This document shows, piece by piece, positions 26,294-35,899 of a stretch of DNA of 64,000 nt. Where the stretch lies: the NCBI RefSeq assembly GCF_009708215.1, contig NZ_CP046175.1, positions 2,480,001 to 2,544,000 of the forward strand. Reading direction: 5' to 3'. The position numbers and the translations under genes were made by a program. The stretch's first letter is position 1; every line of letters begins with the position of its first letter. The notes beneath the pieces are model-generated. The model did not search any database. It was not told the origin of the DNA and worked only from the letters and a program-made list of their open reading frames with translations. The DNA is from Occultella kanbiaonis. Lineage in GTDB: Bacteria > Actinomycetota > Actinomycetes > Actinomycetales > Beutenbergiaceae.

Positions 26294-27307
26294 ATGCAGA
26301 TCGACACCGGCGCGCTCGACGACGCCGTCGCCAAGGCGACCTTCTCGGGGGTGGTGACGGTGGACGTCGCCGGCCAACGCACCTTCGAGCGGACCGAGGG
26401 GTTTCTGCACCGAGCGCTCGGCGTGCCGATGACCGCCACGGCCCGGATCGCGATCGCGAGCGGCAGCAAGTCGTTCACCGCCCTCGCGGTGATGCGGCTG
26501 GTCGAGGACGGTGCGCTGCGGCTCGACCAGCTGGTCCGCGACCTTCTCGGTGACGACCTGCCGCTCATCGATAGCAGCGTGACGGTCGAGCACCTGCTCA
26601 CCCATACCTCCGGCATCGGCGACTACCTCGACGAGGAGGCCGACTGGGACGCATCCGACTACGTGCTCACCGTGCCGGCGCACACGCTCACGACCGCCGT
26701 CGCCTTCCTCCCGCTGCTCGACGGACACGAGCAGAAGTTCCCACCAGGCGAGCGGTTCTCGTACTGCAACGGCGGCTACATGGTGCTCGCGGTCCTGATC
26801 GAGCGGCTCACCGGCGAGACGTATCACGACGTGGTGCGGCGCCTGGTCCTCGCCCCTGCCGGTCTCGAGGCCACCGACTTCCTGCCGTTGAACGCGCTGC
26901 CGGCCGATGCCGCACCCGGGTACGTCTTCGACGACGGCGACCTCGTCAACACGCTGCACCTGCCCGTGCTCGGAAACGGGGACGGCGGAGCGTTCACGAC
27001 GGCAGCCGACCTGCACCGGTTCTGGCTGGCACTGCTCAACGGTCGCATCGTCTCCAGAGCCGGCGTCGAGGCGATGACCCGCCCGCGGCACGACGTGCCC
27101 GACGAGGGAATGCGCTACGGCATGGGATTCTGGCTGCACCGGACCGCACCGGCGTTGGTCCTCGAGGGCTACGACGCCGGCGCGTCCTTCCGCTCGACGC
27201 ACATCATCGAGTCGCAGACCACGGTGAGTGTGCTCGGGAACAGCACCGAGGGGGCCTGGCCGGTCATCGGGGCGTTTGCGGCGATCATCGACGCCGAACT
27301 CGGCTGA
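26294..27307 (+). CDS. Serine hydrolase, class C beta-lactamase family
   Basis: A 337-residue penicillin-binding-protein/beta-lactamase-fold enzyme without a signal peptide. The SxxK nucleophile motif is IAIASGSKSFTALAVMRLVE and the YxN motif is FSYCNGGYMVLAVLIERLTG. Cytoplasmic relatives include esterases and D-amino-peptidases, so antibiotic hydrolysis should not be assumed. The ATG at 26294 has GGAG six bases ahead; TTG 26261 or ATG 26264 would add about ten unlikely residues. It is not coupled to neighbours. Confidence 0.85.
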   Translation: MQIDTGALDDAVAKATFSGVVTVDVAGQRTFERTEGFLHRALGVPMTATARIAIASGSKSFTALAVMRLVEDGALRLDQLVRDLLGDDLPLIDSSVTVEHLLTHTSGIGDYLDEEADWDASDYVLTVPAHTLTTAVAFLPLLDGHEQKFPPGERFSYCNGGYMVLAVLIERLTGETYHDVVRRLVLAPAGLEATDFLPLNALPADAAPGYVFDDGDLVNTLHLPVLGNGDGGAFTTAADLHRFWLALLNGRIVSRAGVEAMTRPRHDVPDEGMRYGMGFWLHRTAPALVLEGYDAGASFRSTHIIESQTTVSVLGNSTEGAWPVIGAFAAIIDAELG

Positions 27308-27344
27308 CCCAGGACGCCAGCTCCAGCGGCATGCGACCGCACGG

Positions 27345-27848
27345 TCACAGCGTGAGTTGCCTGCGGTGGTGCTCGAAGTGCTGGGTGCCATAGCGGTAGA
27401 CGTCCAGGACGCTCATGGTGGGAGTGAAGTAGGGATCCCAGCTGGTCGGGAAGTGCATCGTCAGAGCCAGCGTGCCGGGGCTCGCGGTTCGGAGCTGACG
27501 CTGCAGCGCATCGATGGTGCGATCCATGAGGATGCCGACGGTTCCGGCGGGCAGGAGCTGGCCACCCAGGCAGGAGCCGAGGTAGTTGACCAGGTGGAAC
27601 GGCCCGCGGCAGGCGTCCAGCGAGGCGGCGAAGCGCCGGCTCCACCCGAGCCGCCCGAGCACGCGCACCAGGGGGACCAGGGTGCGGACGATCACATAGC
27701 CGAACACCATGTGGTAGAGCAACTGCCGGTTGGTCCACCGGGTTCCGGCGGACCGACGTCGCAAGCTCTCGGCGGACGCCTGCGCGACCAGGTCGTGGAA
27801 GGTGCGTCGGGCACGCTCCAGCTCCTGCTCGACCTGGCGGACGTCCAT
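27345..27848 (-). CDS. DinB-superfamily protein
   Basis: A 167-residue four-helix-bundle protein of the DinB/mycothiol-dependent-transferase superfamily. The N-terminal helix is VRQVEQELERARRTFHDLVA, a conserved segment is SAGTRWTNRQLLYHMVFGYV, and the C-terminal QHFEHHRRQLTL supplies His ligands of the putative metal site with the His of YHMVF. Actinobacterial members often use mycothiol as co-substrate. ATG 27848 is chosen because the longer upstream frame is low-complexity. The 150 bp between it and the ABC transporter stop hold nothing recognisable. Confidence 0.75.
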   Translation of the reverse strand: MDVRQVEQELERARRTFHDLVAQASAESLRRRSAGTRWTNRQLLYHMVFGYVIVRTLVPLVRVLGRLGWSRRFAASLDACRGPFHLVNYLGSCLGGQLLPAGTVGILMDRTIDALQRQLRTASPGTLALTMHFPTSWDPYFTPTMSVLDVYRYGTQHFEHHRRQLTL

Positions 27849-27999
27849 GGCAACGGCATTGTCCCTCGCAGGCGCCACGGATGCGATGTCGGGCTTCCTG
27901 GTACCGCGGGCAGAACCCGCCGGCCCACGCGCTGACCACGATCCGGTCGCCGGGCCGGGGGGTCGGTCCCACCGGGGGTGGGTACCGACCCCGAGCCCG

Positions 28000-30168
28000 T
28001 CAGCTCTGTGCCGGCGCTTCCTCGGCGGCCTCCGGCCCCATTCCTTGCGCCGCTTCGCCGACAGCAGCCAGTTCGCCCTCCGGCTGCTCGTGACCACCGA
28101 GGAACTGCGTCATGTAGAGGTCGTAGTACGCCCCCTTGTCAGCGATCAGCTCGTCGTGCGTGCCGCGCTCCACGATCCGGCCGTCCTCCATCATCAGGAT
28201 GGTGTCCGCGTCGCGGATCGTCGACAACCGGTGCGCGATGACGAAGCTGGTCCGGTCGGTGCGGAGCGCGTTCATCGCGTGCTGGACGAGCAGCTCGGTG
28301 CGCGTGTCCACGCTCGAGGTCGCCTCGTCGAGGATCAGCAGCGACGGGTTCGCGATGAACGCACGCGCGATGGTGATCAGCTGCCGCTCGCCGGCAGAGA
28401 TCGAGCCACCCTCGGCGCTCACCTCGGTGTCGTAGCCCTCGGGGAGCTGACGCACGAACCGGTCGACCATCGTGGCCTCGGCGGCAGCGATGACCTCCTC
28501 GTCCGTCGCGTCCAGCCGGCCGTACCGGATGTTCTCCATGATCGAGCCCTGGAACAGCCACGTGTCCTGCAGCACCATGCCCACCTGACTGCGCAGGGCG
28601 GCACGGCTGAGCTTGCGGGTGTCGACGCCGTCGATCAGGATCCGGCCGCCGTCGAGCTCGTAGAAACGCATCACCAGGTTGACCAACGTGGTCTTCCCGG
28701 CACCGGTCGGGCCGACGATCGCGACCGTCTGACCCGGCTGGACCGAGAACGAGAGGTCCTCGATGAGCGGCGAGTCCTTGCTGTAGGAGAACGACACCGC
28801 CTGGAACTCCACGTGCCCGTCTGTGCGCTCCGGCAGGTGCGCTTCGTCGCTGTCCGGGTCCTCCTCCTCGGCATCGAGCAGTTCGAACGTCCGCTCCGCC
28901 GACGCGACGCCCGAGATCAGCATGTTCGCCATCCCGGCGATCTGACCGAGCGGCTGGGAGAACTCGCGCGAGTACTGGATGAACGCCGTCGCGTCGCCGA
29001 TCGTCAGCGTGCCCGACGCGACGCGGAGGCCACCGGCGACCGCGATCAGCACGTACTGCAGGTAGTTCACGAACTGCATCGCCGGCATGATGATGCCGCT
29101 GACGAACTGGGCGCCGAACGAGCTGGAGAACAGGCCGTCGTTGCGCTTGTCGAACTCCTCGAGCATCTCCTTGTCGCGGCCGAACACGCGCACCAGTTCC
29201 AGGCCGGAGTAGGACTCCTCGATGTGCCCGTTCAGCTCGCCGGTGCTCTTCCACTGCTTGGTGAACAACTTCTGCGACTGGGACCCGACCACGCCGGCGA
29301 TGATGGCCGACAACGGCAGCGCGATCAGCGCCAGGAGCGCGAGCTGCCAGCTCACGATGAACATCATGATCCCGATGCCGATCACCTGGAGCGCGGACTG
29401 CACCAGCTGGCTGAAGGCCTGCTGCAGTGCCTGCTGCATGTTGTCGACGTCGTTCGTGACCCGCGACATCAGGTCGCCGCGCTGCCGGGTGTCGAAGTAG
29501 GACAGCGGCAGCCGGTGGATCTTCTCCTCGATCTGCCGGCGCAGGTCGTAGATGACCTTCATGGTGAGCGCGTTGAGGATGAAGCCCTGCGCCCACATGA
29601 GGATCGACGCGACCACGTACATGACGAGGACGGTCAGGATCAGCCGGGCCAGCAGGGCGAAGTCGATCCCCATGCCGGGCACGATGCCCGCGGCGCCGGA
29701 CAGGACGTCGGCGAACCGGTCCGCCCCCGGGTCGTCACTGGACCGCAGGATCTCGATGATCTCCGCGAGGGACATGCCGGGGAACTGGTCGTCCAGCTGT
29801 CGGCCGAGGGCGCCGTCGAAGATGACGTCCATGGCCTGGCCGAGCACCTTGGGCGCGATCACGGTCAGCACCACCGACGCGGCCACCAGCACCACGACCA
29901 GGGCGAACCGCACCCGGTGCGGTCCGAACAACCCGAACAGCCGCTTCGCCGAGGGCCAGAAGGCCTTCGGCTTGCGCGCGGGTGCCCCCTCGCCGAACAT
30001 CCCCATGTCGGCCTCGCCGGGGGTGAACTCCTCCAGTTCGTCCTCGGGCGCCTCGGCCACGGCGACGGCGGAGCCCGGCTTCGTGGTCGCCGCACCCTGG
30101 CCGTCGGCCGGGTCGACGCGGTTGTTGTTCACGTTCGGGTTCTCCTCGGAACGCTTGCGGGGGCTCAT
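28000..30168 (-). CDS. ABC exporter subunit, canonical ATP site half
   Basis: A 722-residue half-transporter: ~100-residue charged N-terminal extension, six-helix exporter domain (RVRFALVVVLVAASVVLTVI to about residue 420) and an ATPase domain. Walker A is VAIVGPTGAGKTTLVNLVMR, Walker B with catalytic Glu is SLLILDEATSSVD, and the switch His is in FVIAHRLSTI. The signature is SISAGERQL rather than LSGGQ, a degenerate form. It is coupled by ATGA to the second subunit, and together they form a heterodimeric multidrug-type exporter (TM287/288, BmrCD-like). The substrate is unknown. Confidence 0.9.
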   Translation of the reverse strand: MSPRKRSEENPNVNNNRVDPADGQGAATTKPGSAVAVAEAPEDELEEFTPGEADMGMFGEGAPARKPKAFWPSAKRLFGLFGPHRVRFALVVVLVAASVVLTVIAPKVLGQAMDVIFDGALGRQLDDQFPGMSLAEIIEILRSSDDPGADRFADVLSGAAGIVPGMGIDFALLARLILTVLVMYVVASILMWAQGFILNALTMKVIYDLRRQIEEKIHRLPLSYFDTRQRGDLMSRVTNDVDNMQQALQQAFSQLVQSALQVIGIGIMMFIVSWQLALLALIALPLSAIIAGVVGSQSQKLFTKQWKSTGELNGHIEESYSGLELVRVFGRDKEMLEEFDKRNDGLFSSSFGAQFVSGIIMPAMQFVNYLQYVLIAVAGGLRVASGTLTIGDATAFIQYSREFSQPLGQIAGMANMLISGVASAERTFELLDAEEEDPDSDEAHLPERTDGHVEFQAVSFSYSKDSPLIEDLSFSVQPGQTVAIVGPTGAGKTTLVNLVMRFYELDGGRILIDGVDTRKLSRAALRSQVGMVLQDTWLFQGSIMENIRYGRLDATDEEVIAAAEATMVDRFVRQLPEGYDTEVSAEGGSISAGERQLITIARAFIANPSLLILDEATSSVDTRTELLVQHAMNALRTDRTSFVIAHRLSTIRDADTILMMEDGRIVERGTHDELIADKGAYYDLYMTQFLGGHEQPEGELAAVGEAAQGMGPEAAEEAPAQS

Positions 30169-31901
30169 CGGGCGGCCTCGATGCTCATCTGGGACTCAAC
30201 GATCTCGCGGTAGGTCTCGTTGGACTCGAGCAGTTCGTCGTGCCGGCCCTGGCCGACCACGGCGCCGTCGTCGAGGACGACGATGTTGTCCGCCTCCGAG
30301 ATCGTCGAGATCCGCTGGGCCACGATGATCACGGTCGCGCCGCCGGTGGCGTCGTCGAGCGCGGCCCGGAGCCGGGCGTCCGTCGCGACGTCGAGGGCCG
30401 AGAACGAGTCGTCGAACACGTACACCTTCGGCTGGGCGACGAGCGCGCGAGCGATGCACAGGCGCTGCCGTTGACCGCCGGAGACGTTCATCCCGCCCTG
30501 CGCGACCTTGGCATCGAGCTCGCCGGGTTTGTCACGGACGAAGTCGGCGCCCTGCGCGACCTCAAGTGCCTGCCACAGGTCCGCGTCGTCGGCCTCGGTG
30601 TTGCCGAACCGGAGGTTCGAACCGATGGTTCCCGAGAACAGGTACGGGCGCTGCGGAACGAGCCCGACCAGCCCTGCGATCTGGTGACGGGTGAGCGAAC
30701 TCACGGAGACGCCGTCGATCGTCACCTGTCCCGACTGCGGGTCGAAGAGCCGCGGGATCAGCTTGACCAGAGTGGTCTTGCCCGCTCCCGTCGAGCCGAC
30801 GATCGCCGTCGTCGTGCCGGGCTCGGCGACGAAGCTGATGTCGTCGAGGACCGGAAGCTCGGCGCCCGGGTATCCGAAGGTGACGTGGTCGAAGACGACC
30901 CGACCGTTCGCCGGGAAGTCCTCCGTGCCCCGCTCGCGGACCGGCATCGAGGTCTCGGTCACGAGCAGCTCGTCGATGCGCTCCGCGCAGACCACCGCTC
31001 GGGGGATCATCATGACCATGAACGTCCCCATCATCACGGCGACGAGGATCTGCAGCACGTACTGCAGGAACGCGCTCAGCTGACCGACGTCCATCTGGCC
31101 GGCGTCGACCCGGTGCCCGCCGAACCACAGCACGGCTGCTGTCACGATGTGCAGCACCATCATGATGATCGGGAACATCAGCACGAAGACGTTGCCGACC
31201 TTGACCGACGTCTCGGTGATCGCAAGGTTCGCGTCGCGGTACCGGTCCTCCTCGAACGGCTCGCGCACGAAGGCGCGGATCACCCGCAGGCCGACGATCT
31301 GCTCGCGGGTGACGTCGTTGATGCGGTCGATCCGGTCCTGCATCAGGCGGAACAGGGGGAGCAGGATCCGCACCAGGAAGCCCACGATGATGAACAGGGC
31401 GGGCACCGAGACCCAGACCAGCCAGGACAGGCCCGGGTCCTCGCGCAGGGCCATGATGATGCCGCCGATGCACATGATCGGCGTCGACACCATGAAGTTC
31501 AGGGTCATCAGCACGAGCATCTGGACCTGCTGCACGTCGTTGGTGTTGCGGGTGATCAGCGAGCCAGTGCCGATCGAGGAGATGTCCAGCGCGCCGAGGC
31601 TGTCCACCTTGCGGTAGATGTCGCGGCGGATGTCGCGGCCGACCGCCATCGCGGTCTTGGCGCCGAAGTACACGGCGGCGACGGCGGTGACGGCCTGGAC
31701 ACCACACCAGATCAACATCTGCCGGCCGAGATCCCAGATCAGGTCGACGTTGCCGGTGCTGACACCTTCGTCGATGATCCGGCCATTGAGGCTGGGCAGG
31801 TAGAGCGCGGCGATCGTGGAGATCAGCTGGAGGACGACAACGGCGGCCACCCAGCGCTTGTAGGGGGAGGCGTACTGAAGGGAGAGTCGAAGCAAGGTCA
31901 T
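30165..31901 (-). CDS. ABC exporter subunit, degenerate Walker B half
   Basis: A 578-residue half-transporter with six helices (residues ~15-310) and an ATPase domain. Walker A is TAIVGSTGAGKTTLVKLIPR, the signature MNVSGGQRQRLCIARALV is canonical, but Walker B reads VYVFDDSFSALD with Asp in place of the catalytic Glu, and the switch residue is Gln (VAQRISTI) instead of His. With the partner's altered signature this gives one consensus and one degenerate ATP site, as in known heterodimeric exporters. It is the first gene of the pair. Confidence 0.9.
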   Translation of the reverse strand: MTLLRLSLQYASPYKRWVAAVVVLQLISTIAALYLPSLNGRIIDEGVSTGNVDLIWDLGRQMLIWCGVQAVTAVAAVYFGAKTAMAVGRDIRRDIYRKVDSLGALDISSIGTGSLITRNTNDVQQVQMLVLMTLNFMVSTPIMCIGGIIMALREDPGLSWLVWVSVPALFIIVGFLVRILLPLFRLMQDRIDRINDVTREQIVGLRVIRAFVREPFEEDRYRDANLAITETSVKVGNVFVLMFPIIMMVLHIVTAAVLWFGGHRVDAGQMDVGQLSAFLQYVLQILVAVMMGTFMVMMIPRAVVCAERIDELLVTETSMPVRERGTEDFPANGRVVFDHVTFGYPGAELPVLDDISFVAEPGTTTAIVGSTGAGKTTLVKLIPRLFDPQSGQVTIDGVSVSSLTRHQIAGLVGLVPQRPYLFSGTIGSNLRFGNTEADDADLWQALEVAQGADFVRDKPGELDAKVAQGGMNVSGGQRQRLCIARALVAQPKVYVFDDSFSALDVATDARLRAALDDATGGATVIIVAQRISTISEADNIVVLDDGAVVGQGRHDELLESNETYREIVESQMSIEAAR

Positions 31902-32112
31902 GAAGGGTGCTCCCGAGAGGTGAGGTTCGAGCCGTCGTCGAGGTTAGATCAGGGGTCCGACATCGCGCATCGTCATATTGGATGATCCCTGCCTTCCGCG
32001 GGCGCGGGAGCGTCCGGGTCGACCGGCCCGAGCCCGCAGCCGTGCGCGCAGATCCGGGCCCGACACGACCAGCAGCATCGGGCTGGCGCTTTCGCAATCT
32101 TCGTTCCAGGTC

Positions 32113-32164
32113 TTGACATGTAGCGCCAGGTAACGCCATGCTCATCTGCGAAAGCACTTTCGCA
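32113..32164 (+). promoter_or_regulatory. Promoter and LacI-type operator of the sugar-acid operon
   Basis: A perfect -35 TTGACA (32113-32118), a likely -10 CATGCT (32137-32142, 18-bp spacer) and then a perfect inverted repeat TGCGAAAG-CA-CTTTCGCA at 32147-32164. The palindrome should cover the transcription start and so block initiation when bound. The LacI regulator at the other end of the operon has a closely similar site upstream of itself. A half-site (GGCGCTTTCGCAA) at about 32085-32097 could be auxiliary. The rest of the 303-bp gap between the ABC exporter and this operon shows nothing else. Confidence 0.65.
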
Positions 32165-32204
32165 AGCACGTCAAGACCTGAGCAACGCTGCTGAAGGGAT
32201 CACT

Positions 32205-33140
32205 GTGAACTCGTCCGAGTCCCTGGACGCCTGGTCCGACCTCTCGGTCGTCCGACCCGGACGGGTCCTGGTCACCGGCGCCGACGGCCTGATCGGACGA
32301 GCCGTGGTGGCCGCGCTGGTGGAGGCAGAGGTCGGCGTCACGGCGCTGTCGCCGAAGTGGGACCGACCCAGCCCTGCCGACCGGATCGTGACCGGTGACG
32401 CCACCGAGGTCGACGACGTCTCCGAAGGTCTTGCCGACGTCGATGCCGTGGTGCACCTGGGCGCGATCGCCCACCGCGATCTCGCGCCGCCCTACGAGGT
32501 GTACCGGACGAACACGAGCGCCACCTTCAACGTGCTCTCCCAGGCCGGGCAGCGTGGCATCTCGCGGGCGGTCATCGCGAGCAGCATCAACGCGTTCGGC
32601 GTGCCGATGAACCACCACGACGTGCAGCCCGCGTATTTCCCGATCGACGAGGAGATCCCGACCCAGATCGACGACTGGTACTCGCTGTCCAAGCGCAGCG
32701 ACGAGCTGACCGCCGCGATGGCCGCCAGCCACTGGGGCATCGACGTGCTCGCCGTCCGGCTCCCGCACGTGGCGTCCCTTGAGAGCCTGCGCGACTACGC
32801 GGCGCAGGTGGCGCTGGCCCCGGAGCGCCTGGTCCGGGAGGGCTGGTCCTACCTCGACCTGCGCGACGCCGTGCGCGTCCTGCTGCTCGGTCTGGTCGTC
32901 CCCTTCGACGGCGCCCATGTGATCGCGGTCGCAGCGCGGGACACGCTTCTCGCGACCGACGCGACCACCCTGCTGGACCGATACGCCCCGGGCGTGCCCC
33001 GCCGTCGGGCCTTCACCGGCCGCGACAGCCTCATCGACACGACCCGAGCGGCGAACCTGCTCGGCTTCAGCCCGCGTCACTCGATCCACGCGTCCGAGGG
33101 CTCCGGCCCGGCGCCCGCACCCGTCGGAGCCCCGCAATGA
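32205..33140 (+). CDS. NAD-dependent epimerase/dehydratase-family (extended SDR) enzyme
   Basis: A 311-residue extended SDR: cofactor loop VLVTGADGLIGRAVVAALVE, DAVVHLGAIAHRDLAPPYEV, substrate Ser in VIASSINAFG and the YxxxK pair in DDWYSLSKRSDEL. The overall pattern is close to uronate dehydrogenases, which oxidise hexuronates to aldarolactones, but that is an inference. GTG start with GAAGGGAT ahead. It is the first gene of an operon with the dehydratase (4-bp overlap), binding protein and permeases. Confidence 0.85.
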   Translation: MNSSESLDAWSDLSVVRPGRVLVTGADGLIGRAVVAALVEAEVGVTALSPKWDRPSPADRIVTGDATEVDDVSEGLADVDAVVHLGAIAHRDLAPPYEVYRTNTSATFNVLSQAGQRGISRAVIASSINAFGVPMNHHDVQPAYFPIDEEIPTQIDDWYSLSKRSDELTAAMAASHWGIDVLAVRLPHVASLESLRDYAAQVALAPERLVREGWSYLDLRDAVRVLLLGLVVPFDGAHVIAVAARDTLLATDATTLLDRYAPGVPRRRAFTGRDSLIDTTRAANLLGFSPRHSIHASEGSGPAPAPVGAPQ

Positions 33141-34411
33141 CCACCCAGACCGTCGAAGCCGCCGCCTTCAGGCAGCCGTGGGAGGCGCCCGCGGACGTGC
33201 GGATCACCGGGGTGCGCGCCATCGTGACCGCACCCGAGGGGATCCCACTGGTGGTGGTCCGGGTGGACACCTCCGACGAGGGCCTGTACGGGCTCGGTTG
33301 CGCAACCTTCACCCAGCGCTGGCGCGCGGTCGTCAGCTTCGTCGAGGACCACCTCGCGCGGCTCGTGATCGGCCGGTACCCGGGTGACATCGAGGACCTC
33401 ACCCGGCTGGCCCGGTTCTCCGCGTACTGGCGGGAGGGCCCGGTCGGCAACAATGCCATCTCCGGGCTCGACCAGGCCCTCTGGGACATCGCCGGCAAGC
33501 GGGCCGGACTCCCGGTCCACGAACTCCTCGGCGGGCGGGTGCGGGCTGCCGCGGACACCTACATCCATGCCGGTGGTGCGGACATCGAGGCGACGCTCGA
33601 CCAGGCCGAGGGGTTCGTTGCGGCCGGGTGGCGGCACGTGCGCCTGCAGGTCGCCCAGCCGGGTGCCGGCAGCTACGGGGCACCGAGGTTGGGCACCGTC
33701 ACGGACGCGACCGCGCCCTACCCGCGGGGCTGGCGGGTCTCCGAGTACCTGCGCCGGACGCCGCAGCTGTTCGAGGCTGCGCGTGAGCGGCTGGGGGAGG
33801 ACGTCGAACTCCTGCACGACGTCCATTCGAGGCTGGACCCGAAGCAGGCGGTCACGCTCGCGCGGGCCCTCGAGCCGTACCGGCTGTTCTTCCTCGAGGA
33901 CGTGCTGCCGCCGGAACACTGGGATGCGCTGCCCCAGGTCCGGGCCGCGTCCCCGGTGCCGATCGCGGTCGGCGAGCTGACCACGTCGATGACCGACGCC
34001 ACCCGGCTGGTCCTGGACGGGGGAGTCGACCTGATCCGGTCGCACGTTTCCATGCTCGGCGGACTCACTCCCGCGCGGAAGCTGGCTGCCGCCGCCGAAC
34101 TCGTCGGAGTGCGCACCGCCTGGCACGCCCCGGGGGACACGTCCCCGATCGGGGCTGCGGCCAACGTCGCCCTCGACGTGACGTCGGCCGCGTTCGGGAT
34201 CCAGGAAGGGCACCTGTACCGCGAGGCGGTACACGAGGTGTTCCCCGGAACGCTGCGGATCGAGAACGGCTGGCTGCGGCCGAACGAGGCGCCCGGATGG
34301 GGCATCGAGATCGATGAGAGTGCCGCAGCCCGATTCCCGGCGGAACTGTCCAGGCACGACGAATGGGCCGCGCAGGTGCGCGGCCTCGACGGGGGGCTCA
34401 TCGCCCCCTGA
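33137..34411 (+). CDS. Enolase-superfamily dehydratase (ManD/RspA group)
   Basis: A 424-residue member of the mandelate-racemase/enolase superfamily, in the D-mannonate dehydratase-like ManD (RspA) subgroup. Metal ligands are the Asp of LLHDVHSRLDPKQAVTLARA, the Glu of FFLEDVLPPEHW and the Glu of IAVGELTTSM; the catalytic His is in RTAWHAPGDTSPIGAAANVA. It would dehydrate an aldonate (mannonate or gluconate) to a 2-keto-3-deoxy acid; many ManD proteins have low activity or other acid sugars. It overlaps the SDR by ATGA and precedes an importer, consistent with uptake and oxidation of a sugar or sugar acid. Confidence 0.87.
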   Translation: MTTQTVEAAAFRQPWEAPADVRITGVRAIVTAPEGIPLVVVRVDTSDEGLYGLGCATFTQRWRAVVSFVEDHLARLVIGRYPGDIEDLTRLARFSAYWREGPVGNNAISGLDQALWDIAGKRAGLPVHELLGGRVRAAADTYIHAGGADIEATLDQAEGFVAAGWRHVRLQVAQPGAGSYGAPRLGTVTDATAPYPRGWRVSEYLRRTPQLFEAARERLGEDVELLHDVHSRLDPKQAVTLARALEPYRLFFLEDVLPPEHWDALPQVRAASPVPIAVGELTTSMTDATRLVLDGGVDLIRSHVSMLGGLTPARKLAAAAELVGVRTAWHAPGDTSPIGAAANVALDVTSAAFGIQEGHLYREAVHEVFPGTLRIENGWLRPNEAPGWGIEIDESAAARFPAELSRHDEWAAQVRGLDGGLIAP

Positions 34412-34448
34412 CCTGCTTCACCTACCCAACCCTGAAGGAGTTTCAACG

Positions 34449-35837
34449 ATGAGACGCAGGACACGACGAGCGGCACCGGTCGCTCTCCTGGGCGTTGCCG
34501 CCATGATCCTCTCCGCGTGCAGCGGCGGCGGAAGCGGGGATGACCCGACCGGGGGCGACGCTCCCGACACCGACGCACCGGTCACCATCTCCGTCGGCGG
34601 CAAGCCGACCACGGAGAATCCCGAACAGTTGGCCGACTTCGAGCGTCGACTGGACGAATTCACGGCGGACCACCCCAACATCACCGTGGAGGCGGAGGAG
34701 ACGCAGTGGGAGGCTGATACCTTCCAGGCACTCCTCGCCGGCGGCACGATGCCCACGGTGATGCAGGTCCCGTTCACCGAGATCGGCGCCCTGATCGAAC
34801 GCCAGCAGGTCGCGGACATCACCGACCAGATCGAGGGCAGCGAGGTCCTCCAGCACCTCAACCCGACGGTGATGGACGTCGTGACCGATGACAGCGATCG
34901 GATCTTCGGCGTCCCGATCGCGGCATACACGATGGGTCTGCTCTACAACCGCGCCCTGTTCGAGCAGGCCGGACTGGACCCGGATGCACCGCCGCAGACC
35001 TGGGACGAGGTGCGGGCCGCGGCGCAGGCGATCGACGAGGCCACCGACGCCCAGGGCTTCGGCACCATGACGCTCGACAACACCGGCGGGTGGATCCTCA
35101 CCACGACGTCGTACGCGTTCGGCAGCACGCTGCAGAGCGACGACGGTGCGACGGCCACCATCGACAACCCGGCCACGACCGAGGTCCTTGAGTTCTACCG
35201 CTCGCTGCGGTGGGAGGACGACAGCATGGGCTCGAACTTCCTGCTCAACTACGACGACGCCGTCAACGCGTTCGCGTCGGGGCAGATGGGCATGTTCGTG
35301 CAGGGGGCGGACAACTACAGCAACATGGTCGTGAACCGTGGGATGGATCCGCAGGACTTCGGCGTCGCCCCGCTCCCGCAGACCGATGACGGTCTCGGCA
35401 CGCTCGGCGGTGGCACGATTTCGATCGTCAACCCGACAGCGACGCCGGAGGAGATCGCCGCCGGGCTCGAGTGGATCGAGTTCCGGAGCTTCGAACAGTT
35501 CACGGATGAGGAGGTCGCGGTTGCGAACGCCGAGGCGGCGGCGGCGGACGGGCTGGCCGTCGGGGCGCCCGGGCTGCCGGTCGTCAACGCCGAGCTGAAC
35601 GACCAGTACCTCGCGTGGATCGCCCCGGCGATCAATGTGCCGAGGGAGAACTTCGAGCTGTACCTCGGCACGGTCGAGGACATTCCGCTGATCCCCGAAC
35701 CTCCCGTGAAGGCCCAGGAACTGTACGCGAGCCTCGACCCGGTGGTGCAGGCGGTCCTGACTCGGGAGGATGCGGACATCGACCAGCTCCTGACCGACGC
35801 TCAGTCCACTGTGCAGGCGGCGCTCGACGCCGGATGA
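34449..35837 (+). CDS. ABC sugar importer, substrate-binding lipoprotein
   Basis: A 462-residue extracytoplasmic solute-binding protein (family 1, MalE-like). The signal peptide ends with the lipobox AAMILSACSGG, so Cys24 is lipidated and the protein is anchored outside the membrane. The mature part has the usual KFEAxHPNIxVxxE-type opening (FTADHPNITVEAEETQWEAD). The ATG at 34449 has AAGGAG eight bases ahead; a longer in-frame start lies inside the dehydratase gene. It supplies ligand to the two permeases downstream; the ATPase subunit is not in the window and may be a shared MsiK-type protein. Confidence 0.92.
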   Translation: MRRRTRRAAPVALLGVAAMILSACSGGGSGDDPTGGDAPDTDAPVTISVGGKPTTENPEQLADFERRLDEFTADHPNITVEAEETQWEADTFQALLAGGTMPTVMQVPFTEIGALIERQQVADITDQIEGSEVLQHLNPTVMDVVTDDSDRIFGVPIAAYTMGLLYNRALFEQAGLDPDAPPQTWDEVRAAAQAIDEATDAQGFGTMTLDNTGGWILTTTSYAFGSTLQSDDGATATIDNPATTEVLEFYRSLRWEDDSMGSNFLLNYDDAVNAFASGQMGMFVQGADNYSNMVVNRGMDPQDFGVAPLPQTDDGLGTLGGGTISIVNPTATPEEIAAGLEWIEFRSFEQFTDEEVAVANAEAAAADGLAVGAPGLPVVNAELNDQYLAWIAPAINVPRENFELYLGTVEDIPLIPEPPVKAQELYASLDPVVQAVLTREDADIDQLLTDAQSTVQAALDAG

Positions 35838-35899
35838 GTCCACGGCGGCGCGGTCACCGATCGGCCGCGCCGCCGTCCGTCCCGATAGGAGGTCCCCGC

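Noticed and set aside
26294-27307. Calling the serine hydrolase an antibiotic-resistance beta-lactamase
   Set aside because: It lacks a signal peptide, and the SxxK/YxN motifs are shared with many esterases and peptidases.
27730-30213. An 827-codon plus-strand open frame, and a similar one at 30240-31985
   Set aside because: Both are antisense to the ABC exporter genes, whose protein motifs are unmistakable. The plus-strand translations are Arg/Asp/Gln/His-rich antisense shadows of high-GC codons.
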